Below are positions 1 through 7,121 of a DNA stretch of 37,800 bases, piece by piece. Position 1 is the first letter of the stretch; every line of letters begins with the position of its first letter. The position numbers and the translations under genes are program-made. This stretch comes from Nitrosomonas sp. Nm33 (lineage in GTDB: Bacteria; Pseudomonadota; Gammaproteobacteria; Burkholderiales; Nitrosomonadaceae): positions 1 to 37,800 of the forward strand of contig NZ_FNPJ01000027.1 of the NCBI RefSeq assembly GCF_900107265.1, written 5' to 3'. Under the pieces are notes generated by a model. The model saw only the letters and a program-made list of their open reading frames with translations. It was not told the DNA's origin and searched no databases.

Positions 1-365
1 GGTCGTTCCTCTATTTTCTCTTTAAGCGGAGGGACAACTACCACTCCGCCTCGAGCCGCTCCTGCCAAAACTTCATCAAGAATTTGGGCTTCCTGCTCAA
101 GCGTGGCAATCGCACGGTTACGGAGCGCCCGTTTCGTTCGAGGTGCTTCCTCCTCGCAGCGAGCAACTCTACAGTAGCGCGTGCGCATGCTACACGTCCA
201 TCTAATGGAACGTCCAATAGCCTTCGCCGTTTCCTCTAACGACATGCCCGGTTCCAAGGGCAGCAATACCGCTTGTGCCGCCCTCAACTCCTCTGCTGTT
301 TTTGCTGTTCTCAATAATTCCCGGGCCGTTACTAATTGATCTATTCCACTTGCTTTTCTTCCCAT
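1..365 (-). CDS. IS630-like transposase, N-terminal part (runs off the window)
   Basis: An open frame on the minus strand begins with ATG at 365 and stays open to position 1, giving about 121 residues without a stop. It starts MGRKASGIDQLVTARELL and contains EPGMSLEETAKAIGRS, a helix-turn-helix-like segment, followed by a basic region (TKRALRNR) and a VVVVPPLKEKIEE stretch. This resembles the winged-helix N-terminal part of IS630-type transposases, which read the element ends. The catalytic DDE domain would lie beyond the left edge, so intactness cannot be judged. The family call is by pattern only; a stand-alone HTH protein of an IS630 two-ORF element is the main alternative. Confidence 0.55.
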   Translation of the reverse strand, partial: MGRKASGIDQLVTARELLRTAKTAEELRAAQAVLLPLEPGMSLEETAKAIGRSIRWTCSMRTRYCRVARCEEEAPRTKRALRNRAIATLEQEAQILDEVLAGAARGGVVVVPPLKEKIEER

Positions 366-793
366 GGTTTTTTCCTCGTAATTCATGGCTATATTGTTTC
401 ATTTCTTCATTTTTCAATGCAAATTGGAATAAGCCGATAAGTTATTTAAAGAACTCCCTGGTTTATTTTTAGTTCAAAGTTCGTCTATTTGACTGACACG
501 CCTTGAATGACAGTACAGAGATAAGCTTATGCAAAATGCCATTACAAAATCTCCCAAATCACTTTTTATAAATCTATCCAAAAATTTTCGGTTTTTATGT
601 CTTAATCTATAATATTTTGCCATATCTAAAATTCAGGCATTGATAGAGGCACATATAAATTGAAATTTAGAACGCTTGATTAAGCTTTCAGCTAAGACCA
701 TGCTGCAAGTTATAGAACAAACAATTAACTAATTTCAAGGTATCAAAAATGGTAGATGTCATGAGGTAGTAATGAGGATGTAATATTGAACTG

Positions 794-799
794 TATAAT
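794..799 (+). promoter_or_regulatory. -10 box (TATAAT) ahead of the 835-884 hairpin
   Basis: A perfect TATAAT lies at 794-799. No good TTGACA-like box sits 16-18 bases upstream. Transcription from here would start near 806 and reach the terminator-like hairpin ending at 884, giving an RNA of about 80 nt. Confidence 0.3.
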
Positions 800-805
800 A
801 ATCAA

Positions 806-884
806 TACTAAGTTTATTCCTGTTCTTAGCCCACGGTGCCAGCTTCCCTCATTTCCTCCCTTTCGTTCTAGCTGGCACCTTTTT
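806..884 (+). ncRNA. Candidate small RNA with a CU-rich loop
   Basis: The stretch has a TATAAT box just upstream and ends in a 10-bp perfect stem (ggtgccagct at 835-844, agctggcacc at 870-879) followed by a run of T. The 25-nt loop (845-869) is almost all C and T and includes tttcctccc, which could pair with Shine-Dalgarno AGGAGG sequences. There is no ORF inside. The promoter plus terminator arrangement suggests a free-standing sRNA of about 80 nt; CU-rich loops of this type are known in other proteobacterial sRNA families. The start point and the function are inference. Confidence 0.35.
835..884 (+). terminator. Rho-independent terminator
   Basis: Perfect 10-bp inverted repeat 835-844/870-879 followed by five T at 880-884. 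The 25-nt loop is longer than usual. Confidence 0.55.
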
Positions 885-1235
885 CCAGATTTTATCTTCT
901 GAGAACCACAAAATTCGCATGGATAAAGGCTTTGACTGGGCTATTTCTTCAGTTCTCACGCTCTCTAATATATCCACGGAAAAAAAGAAATTTTATGGTC
1001 AATAAGCGGGATAAAAATAGAGAGTAAATATAACAAAATACAACTATTACAATGGCTTAATGGTTTTCCAATACAGGAAACTTGAAGGCAGGTTGCCCCT
1101 CTCCACTTTTATTTCGAACTAACTCAAATTTTCGATACATTCCAGATTCTCATAATTCCCAAAGATTATGAATTTGTGCAAAGTTTGCACAAGTTGCAAA
1201 TCTCCCATGACGTAATCAAACTTTCTATGGCAATC

Positions 1236-1379
1236 TCAGTTAAGCCATTTTCTCAGTTTTACCAATTCAGTTTCAAATTGATCTGGACTCTTATAATTCA
1301 GATATGAATGTAAACTGTTATAAAACATAGCAATGTACTGCTGCTTATCCTGCCTGACTTTATCCCGCATTTTCCATTA
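1236..1379 (-). pseudogene. IS3-family transposase (OrfB) C-terminal remnant
   Basis: Read on the minus strand the stretch encodes WKMRDKVRQDKQQYIAMF, then YNSLHSYLNYKSPDQFE, and ends in RKWLN and a TGA stop at 1236-1238. YNS.R/H..L.Y.SP..FE is the hallmark C-terminus of the IS3-family integrase-type transposase. An in-frame stop lies immediately upstream, so only about 47 codons remain and the DDE catalytic core is gone. The upstream edge coincides with the perfect inverted repeat at 1359-1395. Confidence 0.75.
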
Positions 1380-1395
1380 AAAAATGCGGGATAAA
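1359..1395. repeat. Perfect 15-bp inverted repeat
   Basis: tttatcccgcatttt at 1359-1373 and its exact reverse complement at 1381-1395 are separated by 7 bases. The left arm overlaps the IS3 remnant. A related sequence (agcgggataaa) occurs at 1004-1014. It may be a recombination scar or a transcription stop for the minus strand. Confidence 0.7.
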
Positions 1396-1520
1396 TTGAA
1401 CTCAATGAGTTTTAGACTTTAATACTATTGAATAAAAAATATATGAAATAATCATATACTTATCGACGTATCAAGTTATCATTACTGTGATTCTGCCATA
1501 TAACGTCTTTAGGTGCATCT

Positions 1521-2006
1521 ATGAGATTTTATTTGATTTTAATCAGCTTATTGCTAAGTGCTTGCTCTACTCTGCCACCTGCATTCAAAGATTCACATAT
1601 AACGAAGATTTCATATGCAAAGGTAAGTGCGGATATCGAAAGTTATAAAAATACTTCAGTGCGGTGGGGTGGTGTCATTGCGGATGTCAAGAATGATGAA
1701 AACTTTAGCTGGATGGAAGTAATATTTTATCCTTTAGATTATTATGGTCGCCCCAGAATAGATAAACCCAGCGAAGGACGCTTTATCATTAAAAGTTCTG
1801 AATTTCTTGATCCAAAAAACTATGCTAAAGATAGAGAAATCATTGCTGTAGGCGTAATTGAAGGTAAAACTGAACATATAATTAGCCCCCAAAGTTCAGG
1901 TCTGCCATTAATAAAAGCTACAGCTATTCATCTCTGGCCGATAAATTACCGGAACAATTATTACGGACATTGCAGGTTCTGTTATTTCATGCAGTTATTC
2001 TGGTAG
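1521..2006 (+). CDS. Slp-family outer-membrane lipoprotein
   Basis: A 161-residue lipoprotein. The start is MRFYLILISLLLSAC with a clear lipobox (LSAC, Cys15), preceded by AGGTG at a suitable distance. After the lipid anchor come motifs typical of the Slp/YeaY family: VRWGGVIADVKN, EVIFYPLDYYGRP, GRFIIKS and LDPKNYAKDREI. The family includes the starvation-inducible lipoprotein Slp of Escherichia coli, anchored in the outer membrane; its biochemical role is not established. The C-terminus (HCRFCYFMQLFW) is unusual and may be altered. It stands alone between IS remnants, so its neighbours give no functional clue. A perfect inverted repeat ends 125 bases upstream. Confidence 0.8.
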   Translation: MRFYLILISLLLSACSTLPPAFKDSHITKISYAKVSADIESYKNTSVRWGGVIADVKNDENFSWMEVIFYPLDYYGRPRIDKPSEGRFIIKSSEFLDPKNYAKDREIIAVGVIEGKTEHIISPQSSGLPLIKATAIHLWPINYRNNYYGHCRFCYFMQLFW

Positions 2007-2202
2007 AGATGGAAAAATTTCCAGCAACGAAAAGAATTTATCATTTATTAGCAAATAATAATCGCTCGAGAATAAATATCTCTTATCACTATTAATTTGT
2101 ACACAAATGAATTAATTCTTATTAGTTACCTCCATTAACCTCATGTGCGGCGGAATTCAACTTGAATTTTCTATTAGGTAGATTTTCTAATGGATAACGT
2201 AA

Positions 2203-2469
2203 CTATGGAAAAGGCTTGAGCGACAAATCAATGAGTGAAGCATCCAAGGCATAAAATGGATTCTTAAAACAAAACCCATGCTTTAAGGCATCATACCTGG
2301 GGCAACGATCATACAGTCCATAAATCAGCACTTCGCAACACCTCGCTGGCTTTTGGTTATTCAGTCGTACCAAACTCAAACGCGTAATAGGCGCACTACC
2401 AAAGTGATAACCGTGCTGCCGTTGTGCTTGCAGATTCACTCCAATATCACGCAAACTTATGTCTACCAA
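2203..2469 (-). pseudogene. IS4-family (DUF4372-type) transposase fragment
   Basis: The minus frame reads SLRDIGVNLQAQRQHGYHFG near its start and ends FKNPFYALDASLIDLSLKPFP. This matches the middle of IS4-type transposases, where LD.S.IDL.L..FPW carries the first catalytic Asp (in ALDAS). The reading frame closes with TAG at 2203-2205, exactly where the family Trp of FPW is expected, so a TGG to TAG change is likely. Both ends of the transposase are missing. The only possible start is a TTG at 2469, and the frame is not expected to make a functional protein. Confidence 0.75.
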
Positions 2470-2627
2470 CTATTCAATAAAACCGTATAAATCAACGGTG
2501 AATCTTTAGGTCGCTTTTAGTAATTTATGAGAAAGCAGTAACTTCAACACAAATTTTCCCAATCCAGAAAATCAAAAATTTACAAACTTATATTTATTCA
2601 GAACTTTTTAAGTGTCATAAAAATTTA

Positions 2628-2662
2628 AAATAAATGACAAATAATTATCATTTATTTGTCAT
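2628..2662. promoter_or_regulatory. Nested AT-rich palindromes upstream of the 2805 gene (possible operator)
   Basis: Two overlapping perfect inverted repeats lie here: aaataaatga (2628-2637) with tcatttattt (2648-2657), and atgacaaat (2634-2642) with atttgtcat (2654-2662). More atcattta-like motifs follow to about 2675. The centre (aataattatcattta) has partial resemblance to a Fur box, but this is a weak match. The site is about 140 bases ahead of the exported-protein gene and may control it. Confidence 0.35.
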
Positions 2663-2804
2663 CATTTATCATTATTGTTTATGCGGCATAAGTCGCATAT
2701 TAATATTTTGCGATTTATGCTAATGACAACTGATGCACTTATGGCCATTTTAGTAGTGGTCGTTATACATCAATTAATGATCTTAAATAAATCGGAGTTT
2801 AAAC

Positions 2805-3326
2805 GTGAAATTACAAAAATTGGTGTCTTTATTTCTTGTCCTTACTATATTGTTGTTTACTAGTTTGAATGTTATGGCCACATGTGGATCACAAGTTCAA
2901 ACTTTAGTAACTCAGCCGCCCTATTCCAATTTGGCCGCTGTACTTACTGATACAGAAAAAGTTAAATTAACTAATTTGCTTAAAGCGGTTAAAGATGATG
3001 CTACTTATAACAAATTACTTACTGAAGCCAATGCAGTTGCTGCTATGATTGCAAATGGCCGCATGATGATAGCTCTTCCAGATGGAACGGTAGTAGTTGA
3101 TACCGCTAAAGGCGCTAATAATACTTTCGCTAATTTTAAGGTTAAAGCAATCAATGAGAACCACAATACGCGAATTTCAATTTTAGACGCACAATTGCAT
3201 GACTGCGGTATCGGTTTGGAACAAAAATTTAGTACAACAGATGGCACTAAAGAAGTTTATTTTGCTAAACGTCTGGGTGCTTATCTAAATAGTGCTGGAA
3301 CAGCTAGACTTTCACAAAAAATATAA
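2805..3326 (+). CDS. Small exported protein of unknown function
   Basis: A 173-residue protein starting at GTG 2805, chosen because GGAG lies 7 bases upstream and the next residues form a signal peptide (KLQKLVSLFLVLTILLFTSL, cleavage probably after VMA). The mature part is hydrophilic and probably alpha-helical at first (LTDTEKVKLTNLLKAVKDD), then has an IALPDGTVVVDTAKGANN segment, an NENHNTRISILDAQLHDCG segment and a C-terminal AKRLGAYLNSAGTARLS. Two Cys (near residues 27 and 133) could form a disulphide in the periplasm or outside. I do not recognise the family. A cluster of AT-rich palindromes upstream suggests regulated expression. Confidence 0.65.
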   Translation: MKLQKLVSLFLVLTILLFTSLNVMATCGSQVQTLVTQPPYSNLAAVLTDTEKVKLTNLLKAVKDDATYNKLLTEANAVAAMIANGRMMIALPDGTVVVDTAKGANNTFANFKVKAINENHNTRISILDAQLHDCGIGLEQKFSTTDGTKEVYFAKRLGAYLNSAGTARLSQKI

Positions 3327-3499
3327 GATTAAATGTGTATCGGCAAGAAATTATTGGGGTAATAGTAATTAGTTTATGGTAGTCAAACTATATCCTGCTC
3401 TTGACTCCAGATTTCTAGTCGATACTCATATCAGATTTAATTGCAAAAATTAGATTAAAGAACAAGCTATTGTTTATTTTGATGTAATTAAATACTAGA

Positions 3500-3856
3500 G
3501 TGCTGAATGATCTAATGCATTCAAGTACTTATAGTCCGTTCAAGCAAAATCACTGCTGTTCAAAGCAGTTTCCAGATGAAAATATTATTAGCAACAGTGG
3601 TAACGATTCTTTAGTTGATGGTGATAGCGATTCCGATAGTGATGACAATATCATTCAAATCATCAATGGCGATGCTTTGCCGTTCGAACTCGAGAATATT
3701 CATACGGTTGTAAATCTTTAGCCTTACGTTACCAATATTTCGGAAGTGGATGGAAACGTTACCTTTGAATTCTCGAATGGTAATACATCAATTACACTAA
3801 TTGGTGTATCAGCTAGCGAAATTACAGTCGATATGACACTGTTCGATTTGTCGTAA
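3500..3856 (+). pseudogene. RTX/type I secretion-like C-terminal remnant with in-frame amber
   Basis: From a GTG at 3500 the frame encodes NSGNDSLVDGDSDSDSDD and ends in ENIHTVVNL at TAG 3719-3721. The same frame continues without shift as PYVTNISEVDGNVTFEFSNG and ITLIGVSASEITVDMTLFDLS to TAA at 3854-3856. The second part resembles the extreme C-terminus of type I secreted, calcium-binding proteins (FSNG..I.L.GV.ASE....). A rho-independent terminator follows 23 bases later, as for a real gene end. It is either a broken remnant of a longer RTX gene or a two-part product; no SD is evident at 3500. It has no close counterpart among the repeats of the RTX gene at 35920. Confidence 0.5.
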
Positions 3857-3879
3857 TTCGACATAGATATTCTTCAAAA

Positions 3880-3906
3880 AGCCCGCAAGCAATTTGTGGG
3901 CTTTTA
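3880..3906 (+). terminator. Rho-independent terminator
   Basis: agcccgcaa (3880-3888) pairs with ttgtgggct (3894-3902), with one G-T pair, over a 5-base loop and is followed by a T-rich tail. It closes the RTX-like remnant. Confidence 0.75.
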
Positions 3907-4311
3907 TTGTGACGAAAGCTAAAATAACATTCTAGCCTTACTATTTCACGTATCCAGATATCAAAAATCAGGATACATTCCTTTCACCACCATGAATACC
4001 ATAAATGTTAGTCAAGGCTCATTAGAATTTCAGCTCAAAAACTGAGCAACTAAACACTTTTATTTTTTCCATTTCCTCAATGAAAGTGTCACTGAACGAT
4101 CGATTTTATCGGTTGCATGTTCAATGATTAGTTTGTGCGATTCCAGCTCATCTACGGCTGAACAGCTTAGGTATTTAAGGTAGCGTGGCTGATATTAGAT
4201 ATAATATTCATTGCGCCACTACTTTAGCACTTCGATACTGCTTCGGGTAGCAGGCGTTTATTCCATTTCACCATTCTGCCATTATTAATAGAGAAAGAGG
4301 CTTAGCTGTGG
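3907..4311. other. Gene-free region
   Basis: About 400 bases with no supported gene. A minus frame at roughly 4054-4190 encodes a short open stretch ending KLIIEHATDKIDRSVTLSLR, but it has no start codon and no family could be recognised; it may be the end of a decayed gene. Confidence 0.4.
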
Positions 4312-5052
4312 TCAAGCGCTTTTACCCCTATACTTTTTTTCGTTATCCTTAACAGAAAATCGATAACCAATTCCCCTGACTGTTTGCACCAGGTCTTCTT
4401 TACCTACTGTTTTAAGGTTTGTTCTTAGCCTGCGAATATACACGTCGATTGTACGTTGATCGATAAAAACCTGATTACCCCATAATCGATCTTGCAGTTG
4501 TGCACGTGTGTGTACCCGCTCTTGATTTGTCATCAAAAAATGAAGGAGGCGAAATTCAGTGGGTCCCAATGTAATTTCAGCCAGTTCTAGCTGCTCATCT
4601 TTGGTGTACGCATGTACTCTGTGTGTAGTTGGGTCAAGTTTTAATCCCCCCAACTGAATAATTTCATCCGCCATTTCGGGTAAACGCCGACGTAACACAG
4701 CTTTAATTCGGGCAATCAACTCATGGGGTGAAAAGGGTTTTGTAATATAATCTTCTACTTCAACGTCCAGATCAGCAATTATTTCACTTTCCTGGTCTCG
4801 AGCAGTTAACATAATAATTGGAATAGTTTTGGTACGTTCCTCACTCTTTAATCTATATGTAAATTCTATCCCCTCCACATTAGGAAATATTCCACCTATG
4901 ATCACGAGATCAGGTAATACATTGCTGATTATTCTTTTAGCTTGCTCCGCATTATCAGCACATAAAACAATAAGACCTGCTCTTTTTAAATTGAGTGAAA
5001 TCATTTCCTGAAGAATAGGTTCATTTTCAACAGTTAGAATTGTTATTGTCAT
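4312..5052 (-). CDS. PhoB/OmpR-type response regulator lacking the phospho-acceptor Asp
   Basis: A 246-residue protein with an N-terminal receiver (1-125) and a C-terminal OmpR-type winged helix (about 140-235: LGPTEFRLLHFLMTNQERVH, then RTIDVYIRRLRTNL and VRGIGYRF). Length and sequence are closest to PhoB (RLKSEERTKTIPIIMLTARD, YITKPFSPHELIARIKAVLR). The receiver is atypical: where PhoB has the ED acidic pair this protein has Glu9-Asn10, and where PhoB has Asp53 (LLDW) it has Gly53 (VIIGG). The switch Thr83 and Lys105 remain. It therefore should not be phosphorylated in the usual way and may act constitutively or through another signal. No histidine kinase gene adjoins it. The PsiE-like gene lies upstream on the same strand, 218 bases away, suggesting a phosphate or stress link that is inference only. 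Confidence 0.88.
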   Translation of the reverse strand: MTITILTVENEPILQEMISLNLKRAGLIVLCADNAEQAKRIISNVLPDLVIIGGIFPNVEGIEFTYRLKSEERTKTIPIIMLTARDQESEIIADLDVEVEDYITKPFSPHELIARIKAVLRRRLPEMADEIIQLGGLKLDPTTHRVHAYTKDEQLELAEITLGPTEFRLLHFLMTNQERVHTRAQLQDRLWGNQVFIDQRTIDVYIRRLRTNLKTVGKEDLVQTVRGIGYRFSVKDNEKKYRGKSA

Positions 5053-5098
5053 ACATTATCTCATTCTTGATAAATGTAACTAAAAATGCTGAGATAAT

Positions 5099-5233
5099 AT
5101 GAATAAAACTTTACATATTCGTGACAAAAATATGAAACTGACTAACAGTCTGATTTATCATCTGAAACAAGTGAAGCAAATAATACAGAAAGATGATCTT
5201 AATTTAGATTATGATCCTGCTAGATCTCTTTAG
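5099..5233 (+). CDS. Possible small ORF (44 aa) antisense between two minus genes
   Basis: ATG 5099 to TAG 5231-5233 encodes MNKTLHIRDKNMKLTNSLIY and ends in DLNLDYDPARSL. It is charged and has no signal peptide or motif that I recognise. It starts divergently from the regulator gene, 47 bases from that gene's start, with only a weak GAG as possible ribosome site. Included as a low-confidence candidate because the gap is otherwise unexplained. Confidence 0.2.
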   Translation: MNKTLHIRDKNMKLTNSLIYHLKQVKQIIQKDDLNLDYDPARSL

Positions 5234-5270
5234 AGGACTTTGTTCGTGCTGCACCCAGATGTCGATTGAA

Positions 5271-5720
5271 TCAATCAATAGCATCGGGTGAGAAACGAAT
5301 GGAAACAATACGCAGTAATGTCAGTACTGCAATTACAGAAATGTGTAATCCAACCTCTGTCAATGTGTACGCTTTATACCAGAGACCAATTAACTCTCCG
5401 ATCAGCACCACTAATGCCACATCCAGAATGAAGGTTACCTTTACACGCCCTACTGCCAGATAGGATTGTAATATACGAATCAGTTCAAGCACTGCCAGAA
5501 TCAGTACCACATCGGTAATGATATGCTCAGCAACATTTGCCCATTCACCCTTGAAAATATGAGGCAGATTTGACATTAAGCTGAGAATGCCTGTACCTAT
5601 CCAAAAATAGAGCACTAACATCAGAATGCCGACAATCAATTGAATGGTGCGTTGATGCCAATCAGTGTCAGTTAATAGAAATATGCTCTTTCTTTTAGTT
5701 ATTTCTTGATGAATCATCAC
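5271..5720 (-). CDS. psiE: PsiE-family inner-membrane protein
   Basis: A 149-residue membrane protein, start ATG at 5720 with GGAG about 10 bases upstream. Four hydrophobic helices are visible: IQLIVGILMLVLYFWIGTGI, then IITDVVLILAVLELIRIL, VTFILDVALVVLIGELIGLW and LHISVIAVLTLLRIV. This four-helix plan with the VAEHIITDVVLILAVLELIR segment fits the PsiE (phosphate-starvation-inducible) family, whose molecular role is not known. It is read towards the PhoB-like regulator gene. The duplicated 260-bp block begins about 50 bases upstream of its start, so its promoter is probably in or beside that block. Confidence 0.72.
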   Translation of the reverse strand: MMIHQEITKRKSIFLLTDTDWHQRTIQLIVGILMLVLYFWIGTGILSLMSNLPHIFKGEWANVAEHIITDVVLILAVLELIRILQSYLAVGRVKVTFILDVALVVLIGELIGLWYKAYTLTEVGLHISVIAVLTLLRIVSIRFSPDAID

Positions 5721-5805
5721 ATTACTCCAGTTAATAAATTGCCTGGATTCTTATTTTAGTAATTCAATATAAAAGTTTTGTGACGTCCTAATAATTTCTT
5801 ACCTT

Positions 5806-5822
5806 CGTTACATTCCGTAACG
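5806..5822. promoter_or_regulatory. Inverted repeat cgttac-attcc-gtaacg (operator-like)
   Basis: A 6-bp perfect inverted repeat with 5-base spacer in unit 1 of the tandem duplication. The matching site in unit 2 (6075-6091) reads cattac-attcc-gtaacg, one base changed. Its retention in both copies suggests a protein-binding site; the factor is unknown. Confidence 0.35.
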
Positions 5823-5965
5823 CATCGTCAACTTATCTTATAAAGAAAGAAGTTAGGTTCATTAGCCTTTCGAATTCATAAATCTCGAATCTCGAGTATT
5901 TCCATCTTTGAGTAACTCGTTGTATATATTCAAGTTTTGTATAAATAATAGATATTTAAAGCTTA

Positions 5966-5983
5966 ATGTCACCTAATTGTAAC
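5966..5983 (+). promoter_or_regulatory. Possible Pho-box-like direct repeat
   Basis: atgtcac-ctaa-ttgtaac resembles the two 7-mers with 4-base spacing of a PhoB box (CTGTCAT type), matching roughly two thirds of the consensus positions. In the second unit of the duplication (6229-6241) five bases are missing, which removes the spacing. Suggestive only because a PhoB-like regulator and a PsiE-like gene adjoin it. Confidence 0.2.
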
Positions 5984-6353
5984 GATAATGAAATATTCAA
6001 CTAGTAGCATATGCGCAATTATCAATAAGGAATTGTGATAAAAATTTTATGACGTTCTAATAACTTCTTACCTTCATTACATTCCGTAACGCATCGTCAA
6101 CTTATCTTATAAAGAAAGAAGTTAGACGCATTAGCCTTTCGAGTTCATGGATCTCGAATCTTGAGTATTTCCAGCTTTGAGTAACTTATTTTGTATATTC
6201 AAGCTGTTGTATAAATAATAAATATTTAATGTCATTGTAACAATAATGAAATATTCAACCAGTAGCATACGCGCAATTATTAATAAGGGATTGTGATTTC
6301 AGATCGTATGCCCCTCATCTCGCCCACCTAATTTATTTAATTCACTGGGATTT

Positions 6354-7121
6354 ATGTTTGAAAATTTTTTAAAAAAAACAATTTTACTCATCGGATTGAT
6401 GATATTGACTCCTGCACCTACAGCGATGGGAAATAGTTTGGAGAATTTGGCAAAGGCGCTGGCCAAGATCCGAGGTGAAGTTGAGACACTGCAAACGCAA
6501 CTGGATACTGAAAAGGAAAAACATGGCAGCAGAATATCAGCACTCAACTCGCAATTGGCAGATTTGAGTGTTGAAGAGAGAAGGCAGAAAATGAGTATTG
6601 AGAAACTGCAGCATTCTATAGAAAAATTAAACACTGACGCCAAGAAGGCGGAGCAATCGGGCGAGAATCTGAAACCCGTCTTACTAGAAATACTGAAAGA
6701 TTATAAACAGCACATTCAAACAGGTTTTCCATTTAAAACGGAAGATCGTATCAGATCAATTGAAAATCTGGAGAATAATGTTACCAATCAATTGATTGAT
6801 CCTAATAAAGCAGTTAATCAGGTATGGTCCTTAATAGAAGATGAAATTCGCTTGAGCAAGGAAAATGGTATTTACCAGCAAACAATATCGTTGGATGGAG
6901 AAAAAATGCTGGTGGATATTGCAAAACTGGGCACGGTATTTCTTTTTTTCCAAACCAGAGATAGCAGAGCTGGGATGGGAAAGCGATCAGAGGATGGCGA
7001 CTGGAAATTTGAAGTTATTGATAATACTGATGAAATTGAGCGGATCAAAATTTTATTTGACTCGCTGAAGAAACAAATACGCCAAGGCTATTTTGAATTA
7101 CCTAATCCTCTAAGAAAATGA
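6354..7121 (+). CDS. DUF3450 periplasmic coiled-coil protein of the TonB operon
   Basis: A 255-residue exported protein: N-terminal hydrophobic signal (KKTILLIGLMILTPAPTAMG), a coiled coil over about residues 30-105 (LAKIRGEVETLQTQLDTEKE, then LEKL-type heptads), and a C-terminal domain with FPFKTEDRIRSIENL and QTISLDGEKMLVDIAKLGTV. This is the DUF3450 family, found in front of TtpC-type TonB systems in marine gammaproteobacteria. It probably works in the periplasm as an accessory of the energy-transducing complex. Its stop overlaps the next start by ATGA, so translation is coupled. The ribosome site (ctggga) is weak. The promoter presumably lies in the duplicated block upstream. Confidence 0.82.
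   Translation: MFENFLKKTILLIGLMILTPAPTAMGNSLENLAKALAKIRGEVETLQTQLDTEKEKHGSRISALNSQLADLSVEERRQKMSIEKLQHSIEKLNTDAKKAEQSGENLKPVLLEILKDYKQHIQTGFPFKTEDRIRSIENLENNVTNQLIDPNKAVNQVWSLIEDEIRLSKENGIYQQTISLDGEKMLVDIAKLGTVFLFFQTRDSRAGMGKRSEDGDWKFEVIDNTDEIERIKILFDSLKKQIRQGYFELPNPLRK

Larger units (their letters stand above)
366..1235. other. AT-rich gene-free region
   Basis: About 870 bases without a convincing coding frame. The part next to 365 is probably the end of the IS630-like element, but its terminal repeat could not be delimited. The only structured stretch is the hairpin with a T-run at 835-884. The sequence gcgggataaa at 1005-1014 recurs at 1386-1395. Confidence 0.5.
5769..6296. repeat. Imperfect tandem duplication of about 260 bp
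   Basis: Unit 1 (about 5769-6037) and unit 2 (about 6038-6296) align along their whole length with scattered substitutions and a few small indels. The best-conserved core is ccgtaacgcatcgtcaactt and the following tatcttataaagaaagaag, at 5815-5853 and 6084-6122. Both units contain an inverted repeat around attcc and an AT-rich stretch with TATAAA-like boxes (ttgtataaataata). The block fills the space between psiE (minus) and the TonB operon (plus), so it probably duplicates a divergent promoter region. No ORF of note runs through it. Confidence 0.9.

Noticed and set aside
202-417. 71-residue minus frame overlapping the left edge
   Set aside because: It overlaps the IS630-like frame (1-365) in another phase, and only the latter has a transposase-like sequence.
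2675-2863. 62-residue plus frame before the exported protein
   Set aside because: It overlaps the signal peptide of the 2805 gene in another phase, has no ribosome site and begins within the palindrome region.
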